64,000 nt of DNA, from NCBI GenBank assembly GCA_963932145.1, contig OZ010588.1:104344550-104408549 (forward strand), given 5' to 3'. This DNA is from Acanthosepion lycidas (taxonomy: Eukaryota; Mollusca; Cephalopoda; Sepiida; Sepiidae). The notes under the pieces are model-generated. The model worked only from the letters and a program-made list of their open reading frames with translations. It did no database searches and was not told the DNA's origin. This document shows, one piece after another, positions 54,179 through 64,000 of this stretch (the first letter of the stretch is position 1; each line of letters starts with the position of its first letter). A program made the position numbers and the translations under genes.

Positions 54179-55235
54179 TAAATTAAGAATTATTCGAAAG
54201 CAATATTTAAAATAAAGTATTTCATTAGAACCTGACCCTATCACAAGCATTTTATCTTTTAAGCAAAATCTACATCAGGATATATTTTATGAAACAGATA
54301 ATACTGTTTAATACTGGTTAATGAAACAGATAATACTGATTAATTATGATTAATTTATGAAACAGATAATACTGATTAATACTGGTTAATGAAACAGATA
54401 ATACAGATTAATTAGAATGAACAATTTAATAGAACAACTCGTTAAACTGATCACGATATAGGTTCCTTATGTTTGTTTACTCTTGTTTTTATTAACTATT
54501 TCTTATGAATTACAATTTACTTTTCTTAAATATCTAGAAATTGTGAATTATGATGGCTGTTCTTAGAAAGGATAGGGGACTTGTTTCCACTCGCCTTGTC
54601 CATAGCTTTGAATTCAAACTTGTCTTTCTCCTTGAGTAATTGCTTTATGAATACCAGTGAAACTAGTATGTCTATAGCTTACCCATAAATGGGGAGAAAA
54701 TAGTCTAAGTTTTGCAAACAGAAAAACAGAATCAAATTACACTATTATATTGCAAGTTTCTACCCACCTTTCAACTGGTGGCTGGGCATTAATTCATTTT
54801 TCTCTACCACCGGTAAAGCGGTGGTAAGGGCTCAAACGGTTAAGTTTGTTTTGTCAATATAATTATGAACTTTAAGTATTGACTGATATGAAGAGAACTT
54901 TTTTTTTCTGATTAACCAATTATTACCAGCCATAAAATTCGGCATTAATTAGTTTTGTTAAAATCCATCATTAATTACAGGTTTCTAAAAAAAAAAAAAA
55001 AACGTTATCAACTCTGACGCAGTGGACATCAGCAATTGATGTTTCATTGAAGCTGAGCTGAATTGATGGGTTAAACTTTTCCAACGACACGGACATCATT
55101 CTTTCATGATTAAAGACTAAATCATTAATTAGCAGCTCTAAGATTCACGAGATTACGCTATTTTCTTGGAGTATTTTCCTGTAAATAAAACTGGAAGCAA
55201 AATCGAAGGACAGTGTTATATCTGCAGGCATATTT
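54173..55235. other. no recognisable gene; short tandem-like strings
   Basis: GAAACAGATAATACTGRTTAA-like strings recur four times between about 54290 and 54415. A poly-A run lies at about 54988-55003. Nothing else recognised. Confidence 0.4.
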
Positions 55236-55239
55236 CTCA

Positions 55240-55520
55240 GAGATAAGAGTCGAAAAATGGTGACCACTTGGTACAAAGAATTTGTCTTGTGAGCATTAGA
55301 TTTTCCAAGCCCTCCATCCTCATTACGTGCCTCAAAAACCTCAACCGTTTCTTCAGTATGTTTCCTTTTTGTTTTCCTTTTCTTTTAAACCTCGTCTTTG
55401 CTCACACGTTCGGTCCATGTTATCCTCAGCATCCTTCTGTAGAACCATATTTCTGTTGCTTCAAGTCTCTTCATCTGTGAGAAAACTGTCCGTCATTCAC
55501 TTCTATATAGGAAAAAAGAA
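55240..55520 (-). mobile_element. RTE/CR1-like LINE C-terminal fragment
   Basis: Minus strand: KRLEATEIWFYRRMLRITWT then ERVSKDEV (about 55470-55395), then VEVFEARNEDGGLGKSNAH (about 55350-55295). It matches the C-terminal domain at 23240-23590; two plus-strand frames over it are shadows. Confidence 0.7.
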
Positions 55521-55524
55521 CTCA

Positions 55525-56535
55525 ACCTGCCGATTCCATTTCAACACCGAAAATCGTTACGTCACTCGCATATCCGCCTTTAGTGCACATTTAATTATTT
55601 CGATATAAAAAAATATCTTCTCAGCCTGAAACATACATACAGTTCTGTCAAACACAAACAGTTTTTTAAGAAGGTGCGGTATTTTTGTCTGCACCTTCCA
55701 ATAGAAGGCAATAAGTTTTAATGGCTTCCCATGGTAAAACTGGGCCTGTTCAAGACATCTTCCATTAGAGACACCAGTTTTTCTGCAACCAGAAGTTCTT
55801 CCATTCTTTGTCTTCATGACTTCACAAGAAAGCGGAATCGAAATTCGGATCGTTCAGTGCAAAAGAAAAAACACCAATAAATTTAATGCATTTAATTTTG
55901 TCTTATAACAGCTACTGAAGAAATATCAGTTCAAAATTTTCTGCTTAAGTTTTCTGCTAGATTTGCCATTGCTAAATTAATACGACAGGGTGCTGAAAAT
56001 TGGACTCATCGAGACAAAACATATATCTAGCTAAATGACCTAAAATCAGAAGATTTTTAAAAAATTTTTAAACCCTTTCGTCGGCAGGCTGTGAATTTTC
56101 AGCACCCCCATTGTTGATGGATTCTACTATTGCAGTTTAAAATTTTGGATAAGAATTTATGAATAAAATGAATCCGAAACACGATGACGGGAGTTCGTTC
56201 GAAAGAAACGTGCTGACATTTTTTTTTATAGAATACATAGTCTAAAGAAAAATATTAAATCCTACCGTACTGGTCAGAACTTTGAGGACTTGAACAGAGT
56301 TGGGATTGTTTGAACCTTGTGGACACGTAATGCTGACAGTAAAGGATTGTCATTTTCTTAAAACAAACAACAAAAAACAAAAAACAAAAAACGCAAAAAA
56401 AAAACAAAAACTCGTAAAACAATAATACGGTTGCGATAGTAAAGAAGACAAGAGCTTTTCCTAATATAGATTTTAACGCGCAGTGTTTTAAACTGGAGAC
56501 AATCCATTTTCTGGACTGACCTGATAACATCTGTC
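55525..56535. other. no recognisable gene
   Basis: Short frames (55557-55817, 56255-56549) have no recognised motif. CAAAAAACAAAAA-rich tract at 56365-56410. Confidence 0.35.
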
Positions 56536-56539
56536 CTCT

Positions 56540-57205
56540 TTATCTTCAACCCCTTCTCCGTTCCTCCAAGAGACGATGCCTATTATGTCCTCCACTGAAA
56601 GAAAACGAGTAAAAGAAACCCGACGTTGGTTGTGTTTGTGATGCAGTTTTGAGAAGCATTATCAGGTAGACTGCTAGAATCCAGAAACGACACGCAAGAC
56701 AACACCATTGTTACATTTAAAAAAAAAAATCATTTCACCCCAAACAAAGAAATAAAGCCACGAAGACGCAAGGGAATAATTCGTGTTAGAGGATATGAGA
56801 AACACTACTATTAAAGGAGAGAAGGACAATAAAAGAACAAGATTTTGGAAGGTAGAAGATAACGATTGACATTGTATTGACATTTTTGTAGATGAAATTT
56901 GACTGGGAAACAAGAAGCCGGAAGAGAGTTCCGCAAGCGAGAAGTGTGAGAGAAGAAACTGTTAGCATAGAACTTACGGAGCCATTTCAACCGTAAAATG
57001 ATGAGACCTTACCACCTATCTAGTACTGCGCTTAAATTCATAAAGTCTACGTACCATAGAAGAAAAATCACCATGAAAGTATCTATATAAAAGGCATCGG
57101 GAAGCGACATTATGGCAGCAAGAAAATGAATGACCCGAGATGCCAGGTCAGAACCAATAGTATTGTAGATTGTTTGGATTTTACCAAAAAATTCTAAATA
57201 TGTAT
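56540..57205 (-). mobile_element. Jockey-like LINE C-terminal fragment
   Basis: Minus strand pieces include NLQYYWF (corresponding to CN.IGPDL, about 57170), ASRCLLYRYFHGDFSSM (about 57100-57060), RSTR.VVRSHHFTVEM (about 57020) and the 3' region with CTTGCGTCTTCGTGGCTTTA (reverse complement, about 56755-56775). Frameshifts throughout. Confidence 0.6.
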
Positions 57206-57207
57206 TT

Positions 57208-57473
57208 TGTGATGTCAACGAGCACTCTTTACCACTTTTGTAATGTCAACGAATATTCGTTGTCACTTTTGTAATGCTCGTTGTAGTAGAGACTTTGTAA
57301 TCGCAGATACAACTATAGTACGCCGTTGAACAATACTGGCGTCAGACGCCTTCGAATAACAATCGCACTAATAGTACTTGCTCGATAATACTCGCTCGAA
57401 AAGTAGACATTGAATAGTGATCCAAATAATAATACGTATAATGATCAATAAAGTGATCACTTAGACATCACGC
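57208..57473. mobile_element. possible solo LTR
   Basis: Begins TGTGATGTCAACGAG and ends TAGACATCA; the ends are short inverted repeats (TGATGTC/GACATCA) with TG...CA termini. An AATAAA lies at about 57447. An internal AATGTCAACGA string repeats the start. No target-site duplication was found, so this is tentative. Confidence 0.3.
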
Positions 57474-57499
57474 TAATTCCTATATATACATTTCCTTTG

Positions 57500-57767
57500 G
57501 GCATCTCGAGGTGGTGTAATGGTTAACAAACTTGTCTTTCTAGAACAATTACGACTGAGTAGTGAGTTCGATTCTCACTGGGTGCCCCATAATTTCAGCC
57601 TTGTGCCACATCTAAGCTATGCTTGGAAAAAAGGACACTTCGAGGCGGTGTAATAGTTAGCAAGCTTGTCTCGCTAGAACAATTAGACTGAGTAGTGAGT
57701 TCGATCCTCACTGAGTGCCCCATACTTTCGGCCTTGTGCCACATCTAAGCTACGCTTGGAAAATCAC
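57500..57767 (+). mobile_element. dimeric tRNA-like SINE (family B) with 17-bp target-site duplication
   Basis: Unit 1 starts TCTCGAGGTGGTGTAATGG (57504) and unit 2 CTTCGAGGCGGTGTAATAG (57638). Each has a TGAGTTCGATYCTCACTG B box and the tail CCTTGTGCCACATCTAAGCT. A short A-rich linker (GGAAAAAAGGACA) joins them. TATATACATTTCCTTTG stands at 57483-57499 and again at 57768-57784, a perfect 17-bp duplication that encloses both units. So they inserted together. Confidence 0.9.
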
Positions 57768-57879
57768 TATATACATTTCCTTTGCCATCACGTGATTTGC
57801 TTATTCAAAATGGGATCGCCTGTGTTTGCTCTCTGGCGATCTCTGTTCAAACTCCAGTGTCGGCAAGGACACTTTATTC

Positions 57880-58020
57880 ATATATAACAATATAGCAGGA
57901 GCGCCAATCCAAATGTGGCGGCAATATTCAAAGCATGGACGAATGATAGACTTATAAATATCTAAAGTAAGATAGATTCTGGCGAAAGAGATTATCTACT
58001 GCAACATAAGGAACTAATTT
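57880..58020 (-). mobile_element. small Jockey-like LINE fragment
   Basis: ATAGCAGGAGCGCCAATCCA to AATATTCAAAGCATGGACGA corresponds, reversed, to the EYCCHIW.GAP.IYL part of the C-terminal domain and to the string at 21165-21215. Confidence 0.5.
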
Positions 58021-58439
58021 TCTTAGCTGCAGCTAAACCTGATATCCTCATCTGTACATTTTTGTCATAACAATTCAGTCTACATGCTTTGCTTTTTTCA
58101 TGCCATCTGACGACTGGAATAATTTGTTTTTATTAAGATATACATGTGTCAGTAGTATTATTATCTTTATTGTTTTGATTCTAGCAATTTAGTTTACATG
58201 TTCAGTAAAGCGACCTCAGACAGATCCTAATTTCTCGAATACTAAATCAACGAGCAAATCTTTTCGGTGTTTCTTGTCGTTGGTCTTACTGAAAAAAAAT
58301 GCTATTAGTGTCAGGTTAGTCAAGATCAAATTCTTCAAATCTGATCACAGATTCCATTCTTCAAAGCTGATGTCACATTGAGGATGATCTTTGACTACTG
58401 TCAACTGGTTGCTTTGTGTCGTTTACGCGAACACCAGTA

Positions 58440-58650
58440 GGACACGAAAAGTAAGGCGATAATGCCACTAAGACACAATTAGATACTGGGAATAAAAAAA
58501 GAATGAGATTTTAGAAGGAACAGGAAACCCAATCTTAAGTAGAAAACGAAGGATAAGCCTCTACTCCTGTTCAAAAGGTCGCTGAGGAGTGTGAAATGGG
58601 CGATAAGCAACCCTGTCTACACCTATTGAACAAAAAAGTAAGATTTAAAA
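58440..58650. repeat. dispersed repeat R1, copy 5
   Basis: AAGGCGATAATGCCACTAAG, GATTTTAGAAGGAACAGGAA, GGATAAGCCTCTACTCCTGT and TACACCTATTGAACA match copies 41610 and 43130. Confidence 0.65.
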
Positions 58651-58654
58651 AAAA

Positions 58655-59105
58655 ATTAGTAAATAAAATTTCGCAGTTTAGACGGAGAAGTGTAGAGTTA
58701 AATTAAGAGCAGGTGTGATTCAGATGATGGAACCTGTTAGTGACAGTCAATTTTGTAACCAGTGTCCCTTAATGGATTTTAACTACTTATTTAGATTTGA
58801 AGATAATAAAACTTGCGTTGTCTCCTACCGAAAAGAGAACGAGGGAAGCGTAAACTAACATTCAGGCAATTTATTTTATTTTTAAACGTTGGGGAGGGGG
58901 GCAAAATGAAGATTAATGCGGGTCAAGACGATTTATGAAAAATGATTTCTTAATATTTGACTGGTTGATCTAAGTAAAGCTCACAAACCTTGTAACTACC
59001 CACCTTCTCGTTTTTTCTTTCTTTCGTAAAAGGAGGGTGTATTTTGCTTTCAAATCTGATTAATTCGTTCACTCGCCATTATTTTACAATCGCATGATGA
59101 GATGC
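58655..59105. other. no recognisable gene
   Basis: No ORF or repeat recognised. Confidence 0.4.
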
Positions 59106-59107
59106 GT

Positions 59108-59155
<48 letters not shown>

Positions 59156-59190
59156 TGCAAATTAAAAAAATAATAATGTTTTTATGAAAG

Positions 59191-59234
<44 letters not shown>

Positions 59235-59299
59235 CGCAAATTAAGGATCTGACGATTGCGTTGTGCATGAAATTCAGAGTTGTACTATCGGTGAGGCAA

Positions 59300-59339
<40 letters not shown>
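59108..59339. repeat. three (TA)n arrays
   Basis: TA arrays at about 59110-59151, 59195-59231 and 59305-59339, separated by unrelated AT-rich DNA. Confidence 0.95.
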
Positions 59340-59344
<5 letters not shown>

Positions 59345-59469
59345 GATGGATAAACTAAATTACTTCTAAATTACGGAAAATGAAAATAACACTGACATCT
59401 CATTTTAACAGATATATTTACCGAAATTACACAAAAATATCTTGAAATACTAAAGAGTAAATTTTTTTC

Positions 59470-59915
59470 CCTAAAATCGCTATTAGTTTCAACCACATCC
59501 TCCAGATGACTTTGGAATCGCCTGCAACTCTTCTCGACGGTCTCCTTGCATTTAGTTCATCTTTGGTTTACAAGGAGTTTTGTTGGTCTTTTGTTCAACT
59601 ATGTCCGACACACAATAATCAAAGGGGTTGCAGTCTGGGGAGTTAGGTGGCCAGATGTAAGGGGTGATATGGTTGCTGAAATTGCCTGACAGTCATGACT
59701 GGGTTTTCCTGCTTGTGTGGTACGGCGGAGAGTCCTGTTGCCAGACATAGGGTCTTCCATCAGCGTCCCTCTTGACTCAAGGCAACACTACCTCCTCAAG
59801 GCACTTGATGTAGGACTTTGTGTTGAGTCTGAGGTCCTGTAGGAAGTTGAATGGAGGCATAACATCACCATCATTAGTGATCACTCCAAATACCTAAATT
59901 CTAATTACCATTAGA
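59470..59915 (-). pseudogene. DD37D-type transposase fragment
   Basis: Minus strand: VFGVITNDGDVMPPFNF (about 59890), YIKCLEEVVLP (about 59805), YVWQQDSPPYHTSRKTQS (second catalytic Asp, about 59750), a TGA, then FSNHITPYIWPPNSPDCNPF and DYCV (third Asp, about 59620). Residue count from the second to the third Asp again gives 37 between, as in 30201-31452. The first catalytic Asp and N-terminus were not found. Confidence 0.75.
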
Positions 59916-60030
59916 CTCATAAATCTTTTTCTGAATCCTCTGCACTCCCCTCATACCCAAACACTCCGAAAAATTCGTATTGGAGCGAATGCCAAGCTGT
60001 ACAGCATGCCGTTTCCATATATATATATAC

Positions 60031-60412
60031 TCGACTCTCCCGTCGTAGGGTCAAGCAGATCAGTTCCTAGCACATACGATTTGATTATCGTAGTGAAGTT
60101 TTTGTGCAGAACCATCCACACTTTTTGAAGGGCCGAACACATATACCTGGCGCACTACGTGCCACAGGGTCCCCAAACGACCCTCCGCAGGTTTTGAATT
60201 CAAAGTTTCCTTCTCCTAGACCAGTTGCCATCCAAGGCTATAGAACCCAGCCTGTCCTGCTATTTCCCCATAGCTGGAGGGAGAAGAAGAGGATTCACAC
60301 CTTTCCCAAGGGTATTAGCACGTAAATGAATGTAATGGATTCGACTGGTATTTGAACTCGGCTCTCCGATTCCTCAATCCAAGCCGCTATCCATTACTCC
60401 GCCGTGCTTATA
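60031..60412 (-). mobile_element. tRNA-derived SINE (family A), reverse orientation
   Basis: The head is at the right (CCGCTATCCATTACTCCGCC, 60391-60410) and the tail at the left (CGACTCTCCCGTCGTAGGG). Body strings CGACCCTCCGCAGGTTTTGA and CTCCTAGACCAGTTGCCATC match 22573-22985. (TA)n on both sides (about 60017-60029 and 60411-60421). The frame at 60104-60325 is an artefact. Confidence 0.85.
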
Positions 60413-60424
60413 TATATATATCCA

Positions 60425-61680
60425 AATGTAAAAGATATCCAAATGTAAAAGAACGAAGAATAAAATTCCAACGTTCCAAACATTAATTTAAAACAGGGCT
60501 CAATACAAAAGTAGAGCAATCGATATTTATTATGCACTGTTACATTAGAACATGTAAATATCCACTACAAAATTGTGCATTTTGTTTCCACGTTGAATAA
60601 ACAACGTCTCATCAGTTAGGTAACAACGATGGTAATAAACGATTTTATATAACATTTCATTTTATGAAACATCATTTCATTTTTTGTAAAATTTTCTGTA
60701 CATGGTAAAAAGGATTTTTATAAAGAAAAAGGAAAGAAAATAAGAAATCAATAAAAGGAAAAGAAAGAGGAAAGAAAAAATGCATAAGAAATTAACCCTA
60801 CTACCACGAGAATAGTAAAGAAAAGAAAGGCAAAAAGAAAGATAGGAATATATTCAAAACTACACAGATACAAAGGAAGAGGAAAGTTAAGAAAAGAACA
60901 TATGAGATGTTGATACTTATAATTCAATTGGCTTAATTCGTATCAACCGACAGATGTTTTTGTAGGTGTTAGCAAAAACCCGATTCGTCGATGTGCGAAA
61001 CTTTTTATTATTTGTTATGAAAACACTCCAACGAGTGCGCAGGATCGCCTCGTCAAGTGATGTTATGACTTGGGGGTCATGACAAGTTTTGCAACATCAT
61101 ACTTGTTCACCCAAGAGATCTTATCAAAACAGTACTTATTCCGGCAGGCGATCCGGAACCAAAAATCCGCCAACCACACAACAAATGGACACATTGAGTA
61201 ACTGCTACTGCTGATCTTGAAATTACAAGTGACCATTCATTAACGACTTACGTCACTTCCTCCTCAGCCAAAACGATACAAAAAAAGAATAGACAGCATG
61301 CTCGTCTTTTTTCTCCATCTTAGGTCCACTACGCGGAAAGACACACATTCTCAACAAAGTTTCACATAACAGGTAAGTAATGGCCAGAAAAGTTTCCTTT
61401 CATATAAAGCATTGCTTAAAAAATAAAAAAATAAAATAATTTGAGCACATTCATTGGTCACAAGAATTATGATCAGAAACGTTTCCTGCTTATTTTTCTT
61501 TTTTCCCCCTACCACCATCCTTTTTTCTTTCCATTTCTTTTTTTTTCCATTTTCACTCCTCCTCTCCCCCTTCCTGAACAAAACAAAAATACTAGGAATA
61601 TCAAAATGGCGTTGTTGAAAAGGTCCTTAAAAAAAACAAATTCTAAAGAATCTAAAATTTTTCATCAGTTAGGCATGTCT
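60425..61680. other. no recognisable gene
   Basis: Purine-rich stretches (60715-60900) and T/C-rich stretches; frames at 61351-61704 are low-complexity. A short direct repeat ATCCAAATGTAAAAGA lies at 60420 and 60435. Confidence 0.4.
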
Positions 61681-61686
61681 CATTAC

Positions 61687-62018
61687 TTTCGGCTATACTT
61701 TTAGCCATTATCAAGGATGATTTTATTTTTGATTTTTGATTGTGTATATGAGTTGTGTATGTTTTATTTCCCGAACACAGTGAGCACATTGTGGCTGTGT
61801 TCGTAAAAAATGATTACTCTCAAATCTAGTCTTGAGAGTATCTGGGAAATGATTGGTCGTAGCGTGTATCCGGGTTTATGTATTTTTATATTTCCATATA
61901 AGTATCCAGGTTGTTAATTTCCAATGATAACTGAATAAAATGCAAACACAATCCATAAATCCAGTTAAAAAGCAAAAATAAAATCATCGTTGATAATGAC
62001 TAAAATTATAGCCGAGAG
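61687..62018. repeat. inverted repeat, about 46-bp arms, each with the stem-loop motif
   Basis: The left arm (TTTCGGCTATACTTTTAGCC on to ATTTTATTTTTG, 61687-61731) is the inverted counterpart, with about five mismatches, of the right arm at 61973-62018 (CAAAAATAAAATCATCGTTG, ATAATGACTAAAATTATAGC, CGAGAG). The spacer is about 240 bp. Each arm contains a TTGATAATGRCTA...TAGCCGARAG motif, pointing away from each other. This suggests an inverted pair of Penelope-like termini or a foldback element. Confidence 0.65.
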
Positions 62019-62182
62019 CGTTCGGAATTATAGAACATTTGGACAGATTCTACAGACTCTGTGTTCAGGAAAGAAAACTTCTTCGAAGACAAGAAAAATT
62101 AAATAAAAAGTTTAATCGCAGGATCTTTCTGTCGTCTGCAATGAAACATGTATAAATGAAGGATTGCTGCTTAAATACACAA

Positions 62183-62390
62183 TATATATATATATATATA
62201 TATATAGACAAAACCATTTTACTCACTACAAAGATGCAACTTCGTTTCAGTGCATTTCAGCTGCACTTCGACGGGTGAGAATCGAAAATGGTTATCTAAT
62301 AATTATCGCTCTACTATCGGTATCGAGCCCTCTTTTGGACTAATGCTGGGAACGTTGGATATATATATTACTTTCGTTCTCATCTCATCG

Positions 62391-62437
<47 letters not shown>

Positions 62438-62438
62438 T
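62183..62438. repeat. two (TA)n arrays
   Basis: TA arrays at about 62183-62206 and 62393-62438; between them is the frame 62250-62447, which ends in the array and is not considered a gene. Confidence 0.9.
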
Positions 62439-62439
62439 A

Positions 62440-62860
62440 CACATTAGTACAGATTTTACCATGTATAGTTTTTGTAGGAAAAAAGTGGGAATTATTTTGG
62501 CTGATGCCGTATAGCTGCATACACAACAGAGATTCTGTCTTTTTTGTGGGAATGTCATTCAAAATCTTATGAATGACAGATGAATACAGTCAGCTAAATT
62601 ATCTTTGTTCTTTTTCAGGTATAAAATAGGCTTAGGTTCCAGGAAGCATAATGCCTTTCACTCTCCCGTTCAAATGGCATCAAATTGGATTTCACTATAT
62701 TAGATAAATGAATGACGACGTTGGAAAAATTAAATTGTAAATGAATTTAAATAAAAGATCGTATAAGCACAAAAGAAATATTTTATGAAAGAACACACAC
62801 GATGCATGAGTCATTCACCATTACGAATCTGACCATAATTACGATTTAAAAAATGCATTA
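62440..62860. other. no recognisable gene
   Basis: AT-rich; nothing recognised. Confidence 0.4.
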
Positions 62861-62864
62861 AATG

Positions 62865-63235
62865 GGTACGTGGCCGAGTTCGCATTTTGATCATGAGACC
62901 AGGGTTCGAATCTCACCATGGTCGATTTGCCAAGATGTTAGCGAACTGGAAAAGAATGTGCCAGAAAACCATACCACGACTTACCGTCGATAGTCAACGT
63001 GGCCGAGGGTTTGAGCGTGCTGGCCTTGTTCAAATTGCTGGTCACGCTAGATAACACGCTCTTTCCCAAAATCTATAACTAAAGTCTACTCAGCATTGTT
63101 GCAGTAAAAACCACAGGTGGGCTCTGTTGAATAAACACAAATGCGCCTGAGCAAGCGTCTGCAATAGGGATTGGCTAGCTGCCAGTAGACGGGCATCCTC
63201 GAATACGAGTGGTCAGCTATATACATACTATAATT
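62865..63235 (+). mobile_element. tRNA-derived SINE (family C)
   Basis: GTACGTGGCCGAGTTCGCAT (A-box-like) and GACCAGGGTTCGAATCTCAC (B box GGTTCGAATC, about 62900) form a tRNA-like head of normal spacing. A body of about 300 bp without an ORF follows (TGCCAGAAAACCATACCACG, CAACGTGGCCGAGGGTTTGA). No second copy lies in the window; the right end is estimated. Confidence 0.6.
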
Positions 63236-63256
63236 ACACGAGAAAGCAACAATTTA

Positions 63257-63850
63257 CTAAAGCTTAAATCTATAGAAAGTGCTTTTGTTTAAAAGAAAGG
63301 CCACTGTCAAAATTGGTAACTGTACTGAGAAGAAAGAAAAATGAAAGAACAAGGAACTGGATAGACAATTAACATTGTATTTAAATCTTTGAAGATCGTA
63401 GGTGGCAGGGTAGCAAGAAACCGGAAGAGAGTTCCACAGGCGAGAAAAGGAACTATTAGAATAGAACTTGCGGTTACATCTAGCTAATTCAACAGTAAAA
63501 CCATGAGATGTAGTAAATTGTCTAGCAGTACGAAGCTTTAATTCATGCGGTTGAAATGCCAAGGAGGAGAGCTCATTAGAACAAACCAGGGTAATCAGGT
63601 CATTGTGGTGGGAAAGTAAGTGTAGTCGATATGCCAGGTCAGGACCAATAACATTACAGACACTTCTTTGGATTTGGTCGAGAAACTCGAGATATAAACT
63701 AGGAGCTCCGGACTGGATATGGCAACAATATTCAATTCTCGGACGAATGCTAGTTTTAGAAATATGTATGATGGATTGTGACAAGAAAAAATGCCTAGGG
63801 TAACACAGTTAACCAGCTTTCTCAGAAAAAGACGAAGCCATGTGGTGCGG
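63257..63850 (-). pseudogene. Jockey-like LINE ORF2 C-terminal domain, 175 codons open
   Basis: The frame (63784 to 63257) reads SKTSIRPRIEYCCHIQSGAP, SLYLEFLDQIQRSVCNVIGP, DLAYRLHLLSHHNDLITLVC, later RCNRKFYSNSSFSRLWNSLP and DLQRFKYNVNCLSSSLF. It is the best example of the C-terminal domain that recurs, decayed, at 19230, 20880, 41330, 42170, 47690, 48543, 56540 and 57880. It extends a little upstream out of frame to about 63850 (AFVFF.ESWLTVLP). No reverse transcriptase part is present, so it is a 5'-truncated insertion. Confidence 0.8.
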
Positions 63851-64000
63851 CTATATCTATATTTTCCAACGGGAATTCGAGCGAGCAGTATATGTCTCTA
63901 GTGTGGACATATTTCCCAACGTGAAAACGTCGAGTCATGTGCATATCCCAACGGGAAGACTGCCATTCAGAGATAGTTTTCTATATTTCTAGCTAAACTG

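Overview
The window looks like intergenic or intronic DNA from an animal nuclear genome, most likely a lophotrochozoan and probably a coleoid cephalopod such as an octopus. This is inferred from more than 15 long (TA)n arrays, tRNA-headed SINEs, several LINE clades, Penelope-type repeats and the absence of any convincing host protein-coding exon. Nearly every open frame is a retroelement or transposase remnant, or a translated microsatellite. No bacterial features (operons, ribosome binding sites, CRISPR) are expected or seen.

Layout. 1-3.4 kb: AT-rich DNA, a possible 3' end of an ORF at the left edge, and a decayed minus-strand ORF of unknown family. 3.5-8.4 kb: two tandem Tx1-type LINE copies on the plus strand. 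9.6-11.05 kb: decayed Jockey-like LINE with an internal duplication. 11.6-14.0 kb: 60-bp and 75-bp tandem arrays. 14.7-15.05 kb: dimer of a 125-bp Penelope-terminal-like unit. 16.6-21.9 kb: further LINE pieces and a tRNA-SINE. 22-25.7 kb: a dispersed repeat, a SINE, two tandem RTE/CR1-like LINE pieces and a truncated LTR retroelement start. 26.1-27.7 kb: a strict 107-bp satellite. 28.4-32.2 kb: mariner and DD37D (maT-like) transposons set among (TA)n arrays. 31.7-38.8 kb: palindromic MITEs and microsatellites. 39-48.5 kb: two 80-bp MADE1-like palindromes, a mariner with an internal duplication, and three copies of a chimeric 5S rRNA/tRNA SINE. 48.5-51.2 kb: the best preserved Jockey-like LINE on the minus strand, catalytically broken. 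51.4-64 kb: repeats, a dimeric SINE with a 17-bp target-site duplication, and more LINE and transposase fragments.

The pieces relate as parasites and hosts of each other. TA-targeting transposons and palindromes sit in or beside (TA)n arrays. SINEs are nested with LINE 3' ends. A MADE1-like palindrome lies inside a 5S/tRNA SINE. A short stem-loop motif with hammerhead-like core strings recurs at about ten places and shows covariation. The strongest candidates for undescribed biology are the chimeric 5S/tRNA SINE, the separately inserted dimeric SINEs, the perfect palindromes with divergent cores, and the recurring CTGANGA-stem-GAAA motif. All calls come from reading the sequence; no database search was run.
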